Source: Priestia endophytica DSM 13796
GTDB lineage: Bacteria > Bacillota > Bacilli > Bacillales > Bacillaceae_H
Assembly: GCF_900115845.1 (NCBI RefSeq)
Contig: NZ_FOXX01000009.1
Span: 62,001-126,000, forward strand
Length of the DNA: 64,000 bases
Reading direction: 5' to 3'
The notes under the pieces are model-generated. The model was given only the letters and a program-made list of their open reading frames with translations, was not told the DNA's origin and made no database searches. Both the position numbers and the translations under genes were made by a program. Shown here in pieces: positions 34,645 to 43,975 of the stretch; position 1 is the first letter of the stretch; each line of letters begins with the position of its first letter.

Positions 34645-36147
34645 TCAACTATAAACAGGTCCTCTTTCACTCAATCCAAGCGCCTTCGCCGTTGAAGTAT
34701 GAATCTCTTTGAAAAGCTTTGGATTCTCTGCTAATGATAAGCCATATGACGGAACCATTTCCTTAATCTTTGGTTCCCAAGCATTTATTTCATCTGGGAA
34801 GCATCTTTTAATAACCTCAAGCATAACATGAACAGCGGTAGAGGCTCCTGGTGAAGCACCAAGCAATGCCGCAATTGAGCCGTCCGCAGCACTAACAACT
34901 TCCGTACCAAACTGAAGAGTTCCTTTGCCACCTGCTTCAGTGTCTTTAATCACTTGAACGCGCTGACCTGCTACAACTAGTTCCCAGTCTTCGCTTTTCG
35001 CCTCTGGAATAAACTCGCGTAGTGATTCCATGCGTTTTTCTTTTGATAACATAACTTGCCCAATTAAATATTTTGTGAGCGACATTTCTTTTACACCTGC
35101 TGCTAACATTGTTAACACATTATTTGGTTTCACAGAAGTAATCAAATCAAACATTGAGCCATTTTTTAAGAACTTTGGTGAGAACCCAGCAAATGGTCCA
35201 AACAGCAATGACTTTTTGTTGTTGATATAACGTGTATCAAGATGTGGAACAGACATTGGAGGCGCGCCAACTGGAGCTTTTCCGTACACTTTCGCATGAT
35301 GCTTTTCCACAACTTCCGGATTGTTACAGACCATAAATAGTCCGCTTACAGGGAATCCCCCGATGCCTTTCCCTTCAGGGATACCTGATTTTTGGAGTAA
35401 GTGAAGACTTCCTCCACCACCGCCGATAAAGACAAATTTAGCGTTATGGCGTTCTGTTTTACCGCTTTCCATATTTTGAACTTTTACTTCCCATGAACCA
35501 TCTTTTTTACGATTAATATCTTCTACACCATGTTTATACTTCACATGAACGTTTTGATTTTTTAAATGGTCGAATAGAATGCGTGTTAATGCTCCAAAGT
35601 TTACATCTGTTCCAGAATCAATCTTTGTCGCTGCAATTGGTTCTGTTGATGTGCGGCCTTCCATAATTAACGGAATCCACTTTTCGAGCTCTTCAGGATT
35701 ATCAGAAAATTCCATCCCTTCAAATAGAGGATTTTTCGTCATAGCGTCGAAACGTTTCTTTAAGAATTCCACGTTTCTTCCTCCTTGCACAAGGCTCATA
35801 TGAGGTAATGGCATGATAAATTCCTGTGGATTTTTAATTAAACTTTTTTTCACAAGATAAGACCAAAACTGTCTTGAAATTTGAAATTGTTCATTAATAC
35901 GAATTGCTTTACTAATATCTATTGAACCATCCGGTTTTTCGGATGTGTAATTAAGCTCACAAAGTGCCGCATGTCCTGTTCCAGCATTATTCCATTCATT
36001 AGAACTTTCTTCCCCTGTTTTTGCGAGCTTTTCAAATACTTTAATATTCCAACCTGGCGCTAACTCTTTTAGTATTGACCCCAATGTTGCACTCATGATA
36101 CCAGCACCGATTAAAATAACGTCTGTTTGTTCCTGTCTGTTATTCAT
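34645..36147 (-). CDS. mqo: Malate:quinone oxidoreductase
   Basis: Product of 500 residues, the usual Mqo size. FAD-binding motif [18 protein letters not shown] at the N-terminus; [20 protein letters not shown] and [13 protein letters not shown] are highly typical. It oxidises malate to oxaloacetate and passes electrons to menaquinone at the inner face of the membrane. The ATG at 36145-36147 is chosen because GGAAGGG lies four bases before and the family alignment begins here; the frame extends upstream without a site. Single-gene unit. Confidence 0.95.
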   Translation of the reverse strand: MNNRQEQTDVILIGAGIMSATLGSILKELAPGWNIKVFEKLAKTGEESSNEWNNAGTGHAALCELNYTSEKPDGSIDISKAIRINEQFQISRQFWSYLVKKSLIKNPQEFIMPLPHMSLVQGGRNVEFLKKRFDAMTKNPLFEGMEFSDNPEELEKWIPLIMEGRTSTEPIAATKIDSGTDVNFGALTRILFDHLKNQNVHVKYKHGVEDINRKKDGSWEVKVQNMESGKTERHNAKFVFIGGGGGSLHLLQKSGIPEGKGIGGFPVSGLFMVCNNPEVVEKHHAKVYGKAPVGAPPMSVPHLDTRYINNKKSLLFGPFAGFSPKFLKNGSMFDLITSVKPNNVLTMLAAGVKEMSLTKYLIGQVMLSKEKRMESLREFIPEAKSEDWELVVAGQRVQVIKDTEAGGKGTLQFGTEVVSAADGSIAALLGASPGASTAVHVMLEVIKRCFPDEINAWEPKIKEMVPSYGLSLAENPKLFKEIHTSTAKALGLSERGPVYS

Positions 36148-36500
36148 AATACCCTTCCTTATCCCCTTGTATTTGCAAAAAAGATGCAGTGACTCCCACC
36201 CAGGAATCACAAAACCCAAGCGCGACCTCGGAATACATCTTTCTTGTCTCGATGAAAACTTCCCCATATTTTATTATAGTAATTAACAGGTTAAAATATC
36301 CACCGTTATCTGATAATTATAAACTATTTAAAGGTTTAAAAAAAGGGTGAAAATGTATTCACTATAACTATTATTTGATGCAACTCTCTAAATCTTTATC
36401 CCTATTACTTATCTAACAACCTTTATTCCCCTTATTATTAAGGTTTTAGATGTGTTTTTTATAAAGTCCATGATTATCTTATAAGTACTATGAATATTAT
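36148..36500. other. Mqo upstream region and 3' region of the ASCH gene
   Basis: The Mqo leader contains a GC-richer stretch (36185-36240) unlike the AT-rich surroundings, possibly a structured leader. I could not match it to a known riboswitch. The rest is AT-rich. Confidence 0.35.
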
Positions 36501-36926
36501 TTATAAATCATATTCCCATAACCCAAGCCGACCTTTCGCTGGAATAAAGTTGTCCAACATTTTCATCCCTTCCACTTCCCAAGCATAATATCCAACTTCA
36601 AAATCGCCTAAGAAATAGTCGTCTTCTGATACAATTCTTCCGTCTTCTAAAATGGCCCACGTTTCGTTATCTTCAACAACCTTCAAACAGTTTTTAAGCT
36701 CGCATACCGCAATAATCATTCCAGTCGGAAGATTTTTTGTTGTGTAGCCTTGTGTATCCAGAAGTGAACTGATGGCTATACGGTTACAGGCTTCCTTATT
36801 TATTTTCTTACTTGTGTGAATGGCTAGGGGTCCACGGTAATTTGTTTTCCATGATCTTGTCTCATATGTAGCTTCTCTTAGGACAAAAAGATTTGCCCAA
36901 GGTTGAATCATTGATAAAACTTTCAT
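36501..36926 (-). CDS. ASCH domain protein
   Basis: Product of 141 residues. VLSMIQPWANLFV at the start, TRSWKTNYRGPLAIHTSKK and the closing GRLGLWEYDL are the conserved ASCH elements; the GxKxxExR-like RNA-binding motif is partly replaced (ETRSWKTNYRG). ASCH proteins bind RNA and may act as co-regulators or in RNA modification. GGAGGCTATT lies just before the ATG and belongs to a repeated leader segment. Confidence 0.82.
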   Translation of the reverse strand: MKVLSMIQPWANLFVLREATYETRSWKTNYRGPLAIHTSKKINKEACNRIAISSLLDTQGYTTKNLPTGMIIAVCELKNCLKVVEDNETWAILEDGRIVSEDDYFLGDFEVGYYAWEVEGMKMLDNFIPAKGRLGLWEYDL

Positions 36927-37000
36927 TTAATAGCCTCCAAAGGGTGAAATTCCACTTTTTCTATAGAGTTTCCTTATGGAGCCACATTATAAGTACAGCA
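36927..37000. repeat. Leader repeat, copy 1
   Basis: The segment beginning AATAGCCTCCAAAGGGTGAA resembles 39299-39370 over about 70 bases (AATAGCCTCCAA, TGAAATTC, ACTTTTT and ATTATAAG shared in order). Here it is the 5' leader and ribosome binding site of the ASCH gene. Confidence 0.5.
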
Positions 37001-37356
37001 AGAAGACTTAAAGGAAAAAAAGCGGAGAAGTTCTAAAAATTATGAAGATAACTGATATATATAAGGTAATTAAGGCCTTGGCCCACTCATTCCTTTTCTT
37101 AAGCACAGGATTAATTGAACCAGCTCTTTCAAGTATTCTAGGTATAGTTTTAATTTGTTAAATCAAATGTTCTACACCTCTTATGTACTATCCCTTTGTT
37201 CAAAAAGAGGTGATTATAGAATAGTTTTATTAACTCTTATATGCCTGAAGAAGAAATGGTGACAGAAAGCGATCTCGTCATTTTTCAAGCGTTGACGCCC
37301 GCTCCCCTCTTTCTTTATACTGAAGTAACCGATTAAAAAGAAACAAGGTGACCCAG
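37001..37356. other. Intergenic region with a possible 39-codon reading frame
   Basis: From 37042 to 37161 (+) an ATG frame reads MKITDIYKVIKALAHSFLFL and continues hydrophobic to a stop; a GGAGAAG is about fifteen bases upstream, too far to be convincing. The DUF3900 gene promoter must lie further right. Nothing else seen. Confidence 0.3.
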
Positions 37357-38427
37357 ATGGATTTTAAAATTAACTTTTTATCATTTTACGTAATACAAGT
37401 AGAAGAAAAAGAAGAACAAGCATCTAAACAGTACAAGCATTTTCAAACACTTGATACGGAAGAATATGAGGAAAGCCCAATTAAAGATTTTTTAGACGGC
37501 GAGTTCAAGAAAATTGTAAAACGCAAAGTAGATCGACACCCAAAAGCTGAACAAGTCCCAACAAAGCTCGGCTATTTTATTGTTGAGCCAGGACATGATC
37601 TTGATTCAAATCCAAATTATAATTTATTTCACCGCACTCGTTTTGCTACTACGAAAGAGGAATTTGAAGAAAACACCGAACAGTTTATTAATGCATATCT
37701 TGATACAGCTGCCGTTCGCGGAGGAGCATTTCTAGTTGTATCTGCTGTTCCAAGAAAATATTTTGATCATGCTTTTGTTTTTATTTTAAAGTGTGACTTC
37801 GAGCCGAAAGTAGCTTCCATTTCAGATGAATCTACTCTTATTCGTCATGTTGAAATGGCGATTACGACAAAAAATATGAAGTCGATTCAATATCCATATA
37901 TGCCTGAAGAAGGTATGGTCGAAGAAGGTGAGCTTGTTATCCACCAAGCTTCACATGCCCGCTATTTTGAAGACTTCTTAAAGTTCATCGACTACAACGA
38001 GCCAATGCCTGAAGTGATGAAAACGCAAGTAATGGATATGGTGCGTGAACACGTCAGTGAGACGTTTGAAGCTGAAAGTGAAGAACATCAGCAGTTTGAA
38101 TCAGATATGGAGCTGTGGGCAACTAGTGAAAAGCGGGAGCTGCAAGAACGATTAGATACCCATCAGGTCATGGAAGCGGCCGCTCATATTGTGGAGCATA
38201 CGCCTGAAGCGGAGTTAAAAATGAAGCTTGGAGAGACAGAGATTAAGGGATTGCTGGCTGATTTCGGGGAGAATATTCATTTAGCGAAAGTGAATGGCCG
38301 TTATGTAGCGATTGTGGAAGCCGAATCCATTTTGTTTGAAAAAGGCGCTTCTCCAATTGAGTTTCATAAGCCGGATGATTTGCATGGGATTATTGAGAAA
38401 ATCAACAATAAGCGATGGGAAGATTAA
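37357..38427 (+). CDS. DUF3900 domain protein
   Basis: Product of 356 residues. FLSFYVIQVEEKEEQASKQY at the start, TKLGYFIVEPGHDLDSNPNY and KNMKSIQYPYMPEEGM match the Bacillus-specific DUF3900 family along the full length. The protein is soluble and acidic; nucleoid-associated-like folding has been suggested for related families but function is unknown. The ATG at 37357 is chosen with AAGGTGA ahead. Single gene. Confidence 0.8.
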   Translation: MDFKINFLSFYVIQVEEKEEQASKQYKHFQTLDTEEYEESPIKDFLDGEFKKIVKRKVDRHPKAEQVPTKLGYFIVEPGHDLDSNPNYNLFHRTRFATTKEEFEENTEQFINAYLDTAAVRGGAFLVVSAVPRKYFDHAFVFILKCDFEPKVASISDESTLIRHVEMAITTKNMKSIQYPYMPEEGMVEEGELVIHQASHARYFEDFLKFIDYNEPMPEVMKTQVMDMVREHVSETFEAESEEHQQFESDMELWATSEKRELQERLDTHQVMEAAAHIVEHTPEAELKMKLGETEIKGLLADFGENIHLAKVNGRYVAIVEAESILFEKGASPIEFHKPDDLHGIIEKINNKRWED

Positions 38428-38797
38428 GGTTTATAAATTGTAAAGCAAGTTAACAACACTGTGTTTATGTGGTTTTTGAACATTTTGATAACCGCAATTG
38501 AGAAGATTCAAATCCCCCCACAACTCACATCTTTGCAGATATGTTTTTCGAGGCCCTTACGCATATTAAATAGTAAACTGTTCAAGATCCACTTGATAAA
38601 AATCTTCTTTTATTTTTGAAAATATTTAGCGCTTATTACTTAATTTTCATCTTTACTTGCAATCCCTGATTGTTTCTGTTACATTTAAGAAGAATTATTT
38701 TTGTTCGGCGAAGATTGATAAGTTAACAACTTTCGTCTGAAGATTTGAGCAGGAATAGTAACACAATGTGTGCATAGCACACGAGGAGGCAACAATA
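38428..38797. other. Long leader region of the cold shock gene
   Basis: No gene. The 100 or more bases before the cold shock gene probably form the long structured 5' leader usual for csp genes; CATAGCACACGAGGAGG ends it. A TTGAAA-like stretch near 38615 could be a -35 element. Confidence 0.4.
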
Positions 38798-38998
38798 ATG
38801 GAACAAGGTAAAGTAAAGTGGTTTAACGCAGACAAAGGTTTTGGATTTATCGAACGTGAAAATGGAGACGATGTATTCGTACATTTCTCAGCAATCCAAG
38901 GCGAAGGCTTCAAATCTTTAGACGAAGGTCAAGCTGTAACTTTTGAAGTAGAACAAGGTCAACGCGGACCTCAAGCTACTAACGTTCAAAAAGCGTAA
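38798..38998 (+). CDS. Cold shock protein, CspB/CspD type
   Basis: Product of 66 residues, a single cold shock domain. RNP1 is KGFGFIE (residues 13-19) and RNP2 is VFVHFSAI. It binds single-stranded RNA and acts as an RNA chaperone. GAGGAGG lies eight bases before the ATG, and an intrinsic terminator follows 16 bases after the stop. Confidence 0.95.
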   Translation: MEQGKVKWFNADKGFGFIERENGDDVFVHFSAIQGEGFKSLDEGQAVTFEVEQGQRGPQATNVQKA

Positions 38999-39013
38999 TT
39001 AACCCAAACATAC

Positions 39014-39043
39014 AAACAGATTCTACTCGTAGAGTCTGTTTTT
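39014..39043 (+). terminator. Terminator of the cold shock gene
   Basis: Arms AACAGATTCTACT and AGAGTCTGTTTTTT around a short loop. Confidence 0.8.
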
Positions 39044-39915
39044 TATTTTCCTCAAAATTTAAAAACATAATAAAAACCCTATTCACGAATGAATAGGGAA
39101 TATCGAAACAAGAATAGTAATTGGTAAAGCAAATGGTAAACTCAGTATAGCATAGTATCCTTGTAATACCTAATTTTTTTACTATTTAGTGTTTTTCTAT
39201 AGGCAATTCAATAAAATCATTCTTTCTTGAGCTTCTCTTTATAATAGCAAGAGGATATTTTATGTATTATTTATTAAATGAAACATCAACCTTCTCCTTT
39301 AATAGCCTCCAACCCTTGAAATTCTACTTTTTGTGTAGAGTTTTCTAAAAGGATAATATTATAAGCAAAGTAAAAATCATTTATGTACCTTTATAATAGT
39401 TAATATAAGAATTTAGTGTAAATGAATTTGTGATCCCTGAATTTCAGCTGCATGGTTAGTTTAAATAGTTTATTTTATAACTGTTCGCTTTAAATAAAGC
39501 TAGCTAACTCTTAGGTAAAAAACAACCTGGAAAATCTACGTTTTTGCTATAAGAAAAGCCTGTACGGCTCAAGAACTTTCCCTATGGACGATTGGTTTCC
39601 GCAATTGTCCACTACAAAATAATGAGAAATTTTCCAAATAGAGACTAAATTGTCACAGACTACTTCCTGAAAAACTCCTTTTAGTCCCCTCTCTCAGCTA
39701 GAATTTCCCTCCCCCTACTTGCGCTGACTCCCTAAACTTTCGCTGGTCAACCTCGAAAAGCAGCATAATCCTCACTTTTTTGTATCCAACTTATTGAATC
39801 GAATCCATAACCCTTAACAAAACATAGGCTTTTGCCATTCGATCTTGCCTCTTTAACCTCTTCAAAGGGCGTAGATCAGTAACACTTCTAATTTCTATAT
39901 CATTTTCTGAAGAAT
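39044..39915. other. 870-base gene-poor region
   Basis: No intact gene. It holds a hairpin (CCCTATTCA and complement, 39076-39098), a copy of the leader repeat (39299-39370), and on the minus strand near 39795-39890 a start-less frame reading RSVTDLRPLKRLKRQDRMAK and ending VMDSIQ before a stop. It seems to be a graveyard of one or two former genes. Confidence 0.4.
39299..39370. repeat. Leader repeat, copy 2 (orphan)
   Basis: Same segment as 36927-37000 but with no gene on its left; on the minus strand it ends in AAAGGAGAAGG. It may be the surviving 5' leader of a lost gene. Confidence 0.45.
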
Positions 39916-39960
39916 CATCTCAAATTGATATTGGTTTAATCTCAATTTGAGATGTATAAT
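39916..39960 (+). promoter_or_regulatory. Promoter with perfect 13-base inverted repeat
   Basis: Arms CATCTCAAATTGA (39916-39928) and its exact complement (39942-39954) are 13 bases apart and are followed directly by TATAAT (39955-39960). A TTGGTT at 39931 could be the -35 box, inside the repeat. A dimeric regulator could cover the promoter completely. Confidence 0.6.
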
Positions 39961-39973
39961 AAAAACAAGAAAA

Positions 39974-39987
39974 AGAAAACGCTTTCA
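39974..39987 (-). promoter_or_regulatory. cre site
   Basis: Read leftward the site is TGAAAGCGTTTTCT, a full match to TGWAARCGYTWNCW. It lies about 14 bases after the TATAAT, a position where CcpA would repress. Confidence 0.6.
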
Positions 39988-40033
39988 AAACTTAAACACT
40001 TTGTTACTTTTCATACTATAAGGAGGATTTAAA

Positions 40034-40180
40034 ATGAGCCAAGCTGAAAGAAATTCAAAAGCACAGAAATTAATTGAGCAACAAAAATTTAATGAGAGAG
40101 AAATTTCTAATATGACAGATCCACAAATTGAATATTATCACTGGCTCTATTTTGATGATTCTGTTTATGATTATATGTAA
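40034..40180 (+). CDS. Small protein, BH0509-like
   Basis: A 48-residue acidic protein (MSQAERNSKAQKLIEQQKF then NEREISNMTDPQIEYYHWLY). AAGGAGG lies seven bases before the ATG. The pattern of charged helix, then MTD-x-x-(I/L)-E, resembles the small BH0509 family of Bacillus. Promoter with inverted repeat and cre site upstream and a strong terminator downstream show a fully regulated unit. Function unknown. Confidence 0.65.
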   Translation: MSQAERNSKAQKLIEQQKFNEREISNMTDPQIEYYHWLYFDDSVYDYM

Positions 40181-40197
40181 CTCAAATATAAAATGAG

Positions 40198-40239
40198 AAA
40201 AAGCGGGAAACCATTGATCATTCAAGGTTTCCCGCTTTT
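40198..40239 (+). terminator. Terminator of the BH0509-like gene
   Basis: Arms AAAAGCGGGAAACC and GGTTTCCCGCTTTT around a 13-base loop. Confidence 0.85.
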
Positions 40240-40333
40240 ATTTTTATTACTTTTACAAATCATTTTTTGCAAACTTGTTCTTTAGCAAGGAGGTGAACGT
40301 CCTACTTCGCTTTTACTTTGAATGGGGACACTT

Positions 40334-41317
40334 CTACTGTTCTCCTATTACATCAAGATTCTTTGACTCAAAGTGATCAAGCAATGCACGCACTTCATCT
40401 GTTGACTCTGTGCTCATTAATTGATTTCTTAATTCACTTGCCCCTCTGAATCCACGAACATATATCTTAAAAAAGCGATGAAGCGCCTTAAACGGACGTA
40501 GCCCTAAGCTTGAATATTTATCATGGAGATCCAGATGCAACCTTAAGAGATCAAGCAATTCCTTACTACTATGATCTTTCGGCTCCTTTTCAAAGGCAAA
40601 TGGATTGCTGAAAATACCACGCCCAATCATCACTCCATCAATACCATATTGTTGAGCGAGCTTTAAGCCAGTTTGACGGTCAGGGATATCCCCATTGATT
40701 GTCAACAGTGTATCTGGTGCCACCTCGTCACGAAGTTTCTTAATCTCTGGGATTAGCTCCCAATGAGCATCTACTTTGCTCATTTCCTGTCTTGTACGCA
40801 GATGAATGGAAAGATTGACAATGTCTTGTTTCAAGATGTGTGTTAGCCAGTCGCGCCATTCGTCTACATCTGTGTACCCAAGCCTTGTTTTGACACTTAC
40901 GGGCAATCCTCCTGCTTTTGCTGCTTGTATTAAATCTGCCGCAACTTCCGGACGAAGGATAAGGCCACTTCCCTTCCCGTTCTTTGTTACGTTAGGTACA
41001 GGACAGCCCATATTGATATCTATACCCTTATAGCCTAGCTCCGCCATACCAATACTCATTTGGCGAAAATATTCAGGCTTGTCCCCCCATATATGGGCTA
41101 CAATTGGTTGTTCATCTTCTGTAAAAGTCAAACGTCCACGCACACTTTGCATCCCATCTGGGTGACAATAACTCTCCGTGTTTGTAAACTCTGTAAAAAA
41201 CACATCAGGTCTAGCTGCCTCACTCACTACATGACGAAAAACAACATCCGTCACCTCTTCCATTGGTGCTAGTATAAAGAAAGGTCGTGGCAAATCACGC
41301 CAAAAATTGTCTTTCAT
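40334..41317 (-). CDS. dus: tRNA-dihydrouridine synthase
   Basis: Product of 327 residues with a TIM barrel. Opening [18 protein letters not shown], catalytic Cys105 in [23 protein letters not shown]-binding VKTRLGY and [11 protein letters not shown] to [13 protein letters not shown]. It reduces uridines in tRNA with NADPH. The family sequence is closer to the DusA/C-like second Dus of Bacillaceae than to DusB next to folK. Single gene; no hairpin of note after it. Confidence 0.9.
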   Translation of the reverse strand: MKDNFWRDLPRPFFILAPMEEVTDVVFRHVVSEAARPDVFFTEFTNTESYCHPDGMQSVRGRLTFTEDEQPIVAHIWGDKPEYFRQMSIGMAELGYKGIDINMGCPVPNVTKNGKGSGLILRPEVAADLIQAAKAGGLPVSVKTRLGYTDVDEWRDWLTHILKQDIVNLSIHLRTRQEMSKVDAHWELIPEIKKLRDEVAPDTLLTINGDIPDRQTGLKLAQQYGIDGVMIGRGIFSNPFAFEKEPKDHSSKELLDLLRLHLDLHDKYSSLGLRPFKALHRFFKIYVRGFRGASELRNQLMSTESTDEVRALLDHFESKNLDVIGEQ

Positions 41318-41564
41318 ATTTCAATTCCAATCCTCTCACTACGGGATACGGGGCCAACCCGCTATCCTAAAATTAAAAAGCAAGATGTCCTTGCTTCTTT
41401 TACACTTATACCATATTTAATCACTTTTTATCAATCTGATTGAACTGTTTATCTTAACAAAGTCGGGGTTTGGATAGGAAATGTTTATTTTAACTTCGCA
41501 ATCTTTGTAAAACTAAAATATCTCCTGCTAAAATTCACCCCATCAACTAGCATTTCACTGTTCG

Positions 41565-41710
41565 AGTTAAAATAAAGTTTTGCTAAAAATACGGAAAAGA
41601 AAATTGGAAGAACACTGGATTGACAAGGGTTAAACAATAAAAAGAACCCGAAATCGCAAAAGTACTTTTTAACGAAATCAGGATCAAAATGGCAAATGTT
41701 TATTTTAACT
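41565..41710. mobile_element. MITE-like 146-bp inverted-repeat element
   Basis: The ends are 21-base inverted repeats identical at 18 positions, each beginning AGTTAAAATAAA. A further copy of the end sequence lies 70 bases to the left (about 41478-41494) in the direction of the right end. No transposase frame is present and no clear target duplication was found. A non-autonomous element or a decayed multi-copy repeat fits. It lies in a 450-base gene-free gap (41318-41771). A short open frame across it has no ribosome binding site. Confidence 0.4.
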
Positions 41711-41771
41711 AGCAAGAGCATTTTTTAATTAGGCAGCTGCAATTACAAATCCGTCACGATTTCAACATCGT

Positions 41772-43619
41772 CTACCCCAAACTTTTAATTATCGTTAAAA
41801 GATTTCGGTTCTCAACCTGTCCAAATAACCCCTCCATTGCTTGATACACTTCCTCTACATCTTCCCAATTATTTATGACTGTGCTGTCTGAAAAAACACG
41901 CGTATATCTAGCTGTAGGCTGTTTTGATTTCACAGAAAAACTTACTCCCATTTCCTCGAGCTGCTTCACAATTAACAACCGTTTCTCTACAACTAAAGGT
42001 CCTAATTCTAAAATTAATTTTAGGCGGCCATCCTTTAATCGTTCAAACCAGTAAGTGAAAGTACTGTCATGCCACCACCATTTCATGCGTGTTGGACCAT
42101 ATACTTTCTCAAGGTCTCTAAAGACTGGAACAAGAAATGAAGAGTTATAATTCTGTATTTTATAATATTCTTCAGAAATCCCTCGATTCAGCACAAATTT
42201 AATAAAAGCATCCCTTGGGATCATTCGTTGTTTTGACCTAGTATCTAGAATGCTTTCTTCTATAAAGTCAACTTCGTAACAATCTTGCTCTTTCTCCTTT
42301 AAGTTTTCTATAGTAGCTGCAATTTGTGCTAATAACTCATTAAAACTGTCATTGTTATATAACTTTTCCATTCCCTCTACAATCTTTTGTTTATTAGCCC
42401 AATCATCTATAGATGTTAATTCAGTGTAAATTTTAGTATACTTTTTCCCTTCTAATTTTGCAGAAGTACGGAAAAACACGCCTTGATCTTCAAGAACATT
42501 TAACAACTGCAGACGATTTTCATAAGGAACTGGACCTACCTCTACATTAATCTTTAAGTAATCATTCCAAGTTCGCTCAAACCAAATGATTAAACCAGAT
42601 CCTAGCCAATACTCTGCTTCCGGTTTCCCTACTATATCCTCAAAATCTAGCCACTCTGGAAGAATGAAGTTAGGAACTCTTATATGGGCATTATAAACTT
42701 CTTCAGGGAGTTCTTCTATATGAGCAAATTTTAGAAATGCTTGACGTAAAACATTACTTCCAATAGTGAAAATATAATCTATTGTCTTTTTCTTTTTTTC
42801 ATAAATGCGTTTTAAAGCAGATTGTTCATTCACTGATAAATCATTAATCCCATTGTATAATTCTTTAAACCGTGGTTGTTTACGAAGCTCCTGATGTTGG
42901 CTTACAAATAAAAGATCAATAGCTTTTTGATTCATTTGATACACTTTAAGTGCCATTTCTATTGATTCATTATCTTCAACTAGTTCTTCACGTAAGATAG
43001 CTGTATAGTAGCTAAGGAAATCATAGATATTATCCGCTATTACTTCATGATTTAACTCTAAATGCTGAGTGATAATATCCATTACATCATAGTAATCTAA
43101 AGACCAATAATCAGGATGTGAAGGTGCATCACTTGCTATTGTAAGGTATACAGGTACTATCGTGTAATCACTATACTGAGTTTTTACGTAGTCCAAGTAA
43201 TCCTTTAGCTGATTCTCTGACTCTGAAGCGTGGAACTTATTTTCTATAATAAGAACTACTTTGAGTGCAGGAAGTTCTACTAACAGATCAATAAAGCGCC
43301 CTGTAGATGTTTTTACTTCACGATAAACTACTGCATCTGTTAAAGAAGAATAGAGAAATGGTAAGTAATCTATAGTTTCTAACTTTTCTTCATTCTCACT
43401 TCTTGTAATTAAACGCGATAATAGTTTTTTTATAAAAAAACTCCCAAACTGATGATTTTCATCTGGATCTATTAACCACCCTAAAACATTTGAGTGGCGA
43501 ATTTCAAACTGGCTCACCCTTAGTACCTTTAGAGGGTTAAATTGATGAAACTTCTTATGTAAATTTGCAAATTCCGTTGAGTGTTCAAGTTGTGCAATTG
43601 ATTCGAATGTGTAACTCAT
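41772..43619 (-). CDS. PD-(D/E)XK nuclease family protein with duplicated C-terminal domain
   Basis: Product of 615 residues. The N-terminal nuclease core has RHSNVLGWLIDP (41-52), typical of the PDDEXK_4 family, then GRFIDLLVE with Asp111 and VVLIIENKFH with Glu126/Lys128 (the ExK pair), followed by ENQLKDYLDYV. A helical linker (200-300) leads to two homologous domains, about 318-421 and 494-599, each with YWLG/WWWH...WFER, then LKIN/LKLI, E-x-G-P and a final W-based helix. GGGGGATT precedes the ATG. It is a lone gene beside accessory sequence. Related proteins occur in defence-rich regions; a role against foreign DNA is a guess. Confidence 0.75.
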   Translation of the reverse strand: MSYTFESIAQLEHSTEFANLHKKFHQFNPLKVLRVSQFEIRHSNVLGWLIDPDENHQFGSFFIKKLLSRLITRSENEEKLETIDYLPFLYSSLTDAVVYREVKTSTGRFIDLLVELPALKVVLIIENKFHASESENQLKDYLDYVKTQYSDYTIVPVYLTIASDAPSHPDYWSLDYYDVMDIITQHLELNHEVIADNIYDFLSYYTAILREELVEDNESIEMALKVYQMNQKAIDLLFVSQHQELRKQPRFKELYNGINDLSVNEQSALKRIYEKKKKTIDYIFTIGSNVLRQAFLKFAHIEELPEEVYNAHIRVPNFILPEWLDFEDIVGKPEAEYWLGSGLIIWFERTWNDYLKINVEVGPVPYENRLQLLNVLEDQGVFFRTSAKLEGKKYTKIYTELTSIDDWANKQKIVEGMEKLYNNDSFNELLAQIAATIENLKEKEQDCYEVDFIEESILDTRSKQRMIPRDAFIKFVLNRGISEEYYKIQNYNSSFLVPVFRDLEKVYGPTRMKWWWHDSTFTYWFERLKDGRLKLILELGPLVVEKRLLIVKQLEEMGVSFSVKSKQPTARYTRVFSDSTVINNWEDVEEVYQAMEGLFGQVENRNLLTIIKSLG

Positions 43620-43795
43620 GTGTAATCCCCCGGTCAGAAACTCGCAAACTAAAGCTATTTTATCGTTTTAATTTTTAATAATCTATTTATTATCCTCATT
43701 TATCATATCTTACAAAATAAAATTTTTGTACTCTTTATAATTCAATATTTTTAAAAAATGTATTTATAGCATAAAACTATAGAAAATTTTAATCT

Positions 43796-43833
43796 CTACG
43801 CTGGCAGCGTAGAAGTCAGGGGGTTAATCCCCT
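43796..43833 (+). other. tRNA-like relic (anticodon arm and T arm)
   Basis: CTACG-CTGGCAG-CGTAG forms a perfect anticodon arm with U33 and anticodon GGC; AAGTC has the length of a normal variable loop; AGGGG-GTTAAT-CCCCT forms a T arm with one base missing from the loop. No D arm or acceptor pairing was found around it. It looks like the 3' half of a degraded tRNA, such as is left at an integration site. Gap 43620-43975 otherwise holds no gene. Confidence 0.45.
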
Positions 43834-43925
43834 TATATTTCTATAAACAGTAGCAGCTAAAACCTTGATAAATCAAGCTTTTTTCTATATAATATGCTAT
43901 TTGTTTTTTAGTGGTACAGATTTTC

Positions 43926-43944
43926 TGGGGACACATTGGGGACA
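43926..43944 (+). repeat. TGGGGACA direct repeat
   Basis: TGGGGACA occurs twice, spaced by three bases (one helical turn, eleven-base period), in otherwise AT-rich DNA between the tRNA-like relic and the immunity genes. It may be part of an attachment or binding site. Confidence 0.5.
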
Positions 43945-43975
43945 ATTGGATCTATAAAGGGATTTAGAAGTAATT

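Noticed and set aside
36185-36240. Possible riboswitch in the mqo leader
   Set aside because: GC-richer than its surroundings, but I could not build a convincing stem set or match any known class.
37042-37161. Possible 39-codon hydrophobic gene
   Set aside because: Ribosome binding site too far from the ATG; hydrophobic translation could be chance in AT-rich DNA.
41485-41721. Open frame of 78 codons on the minus strand
   Set aside because: No ribosome binding site, Phe/Lys/Asn-rich low-complexity translation, and it is made of the inverted-repeat element.
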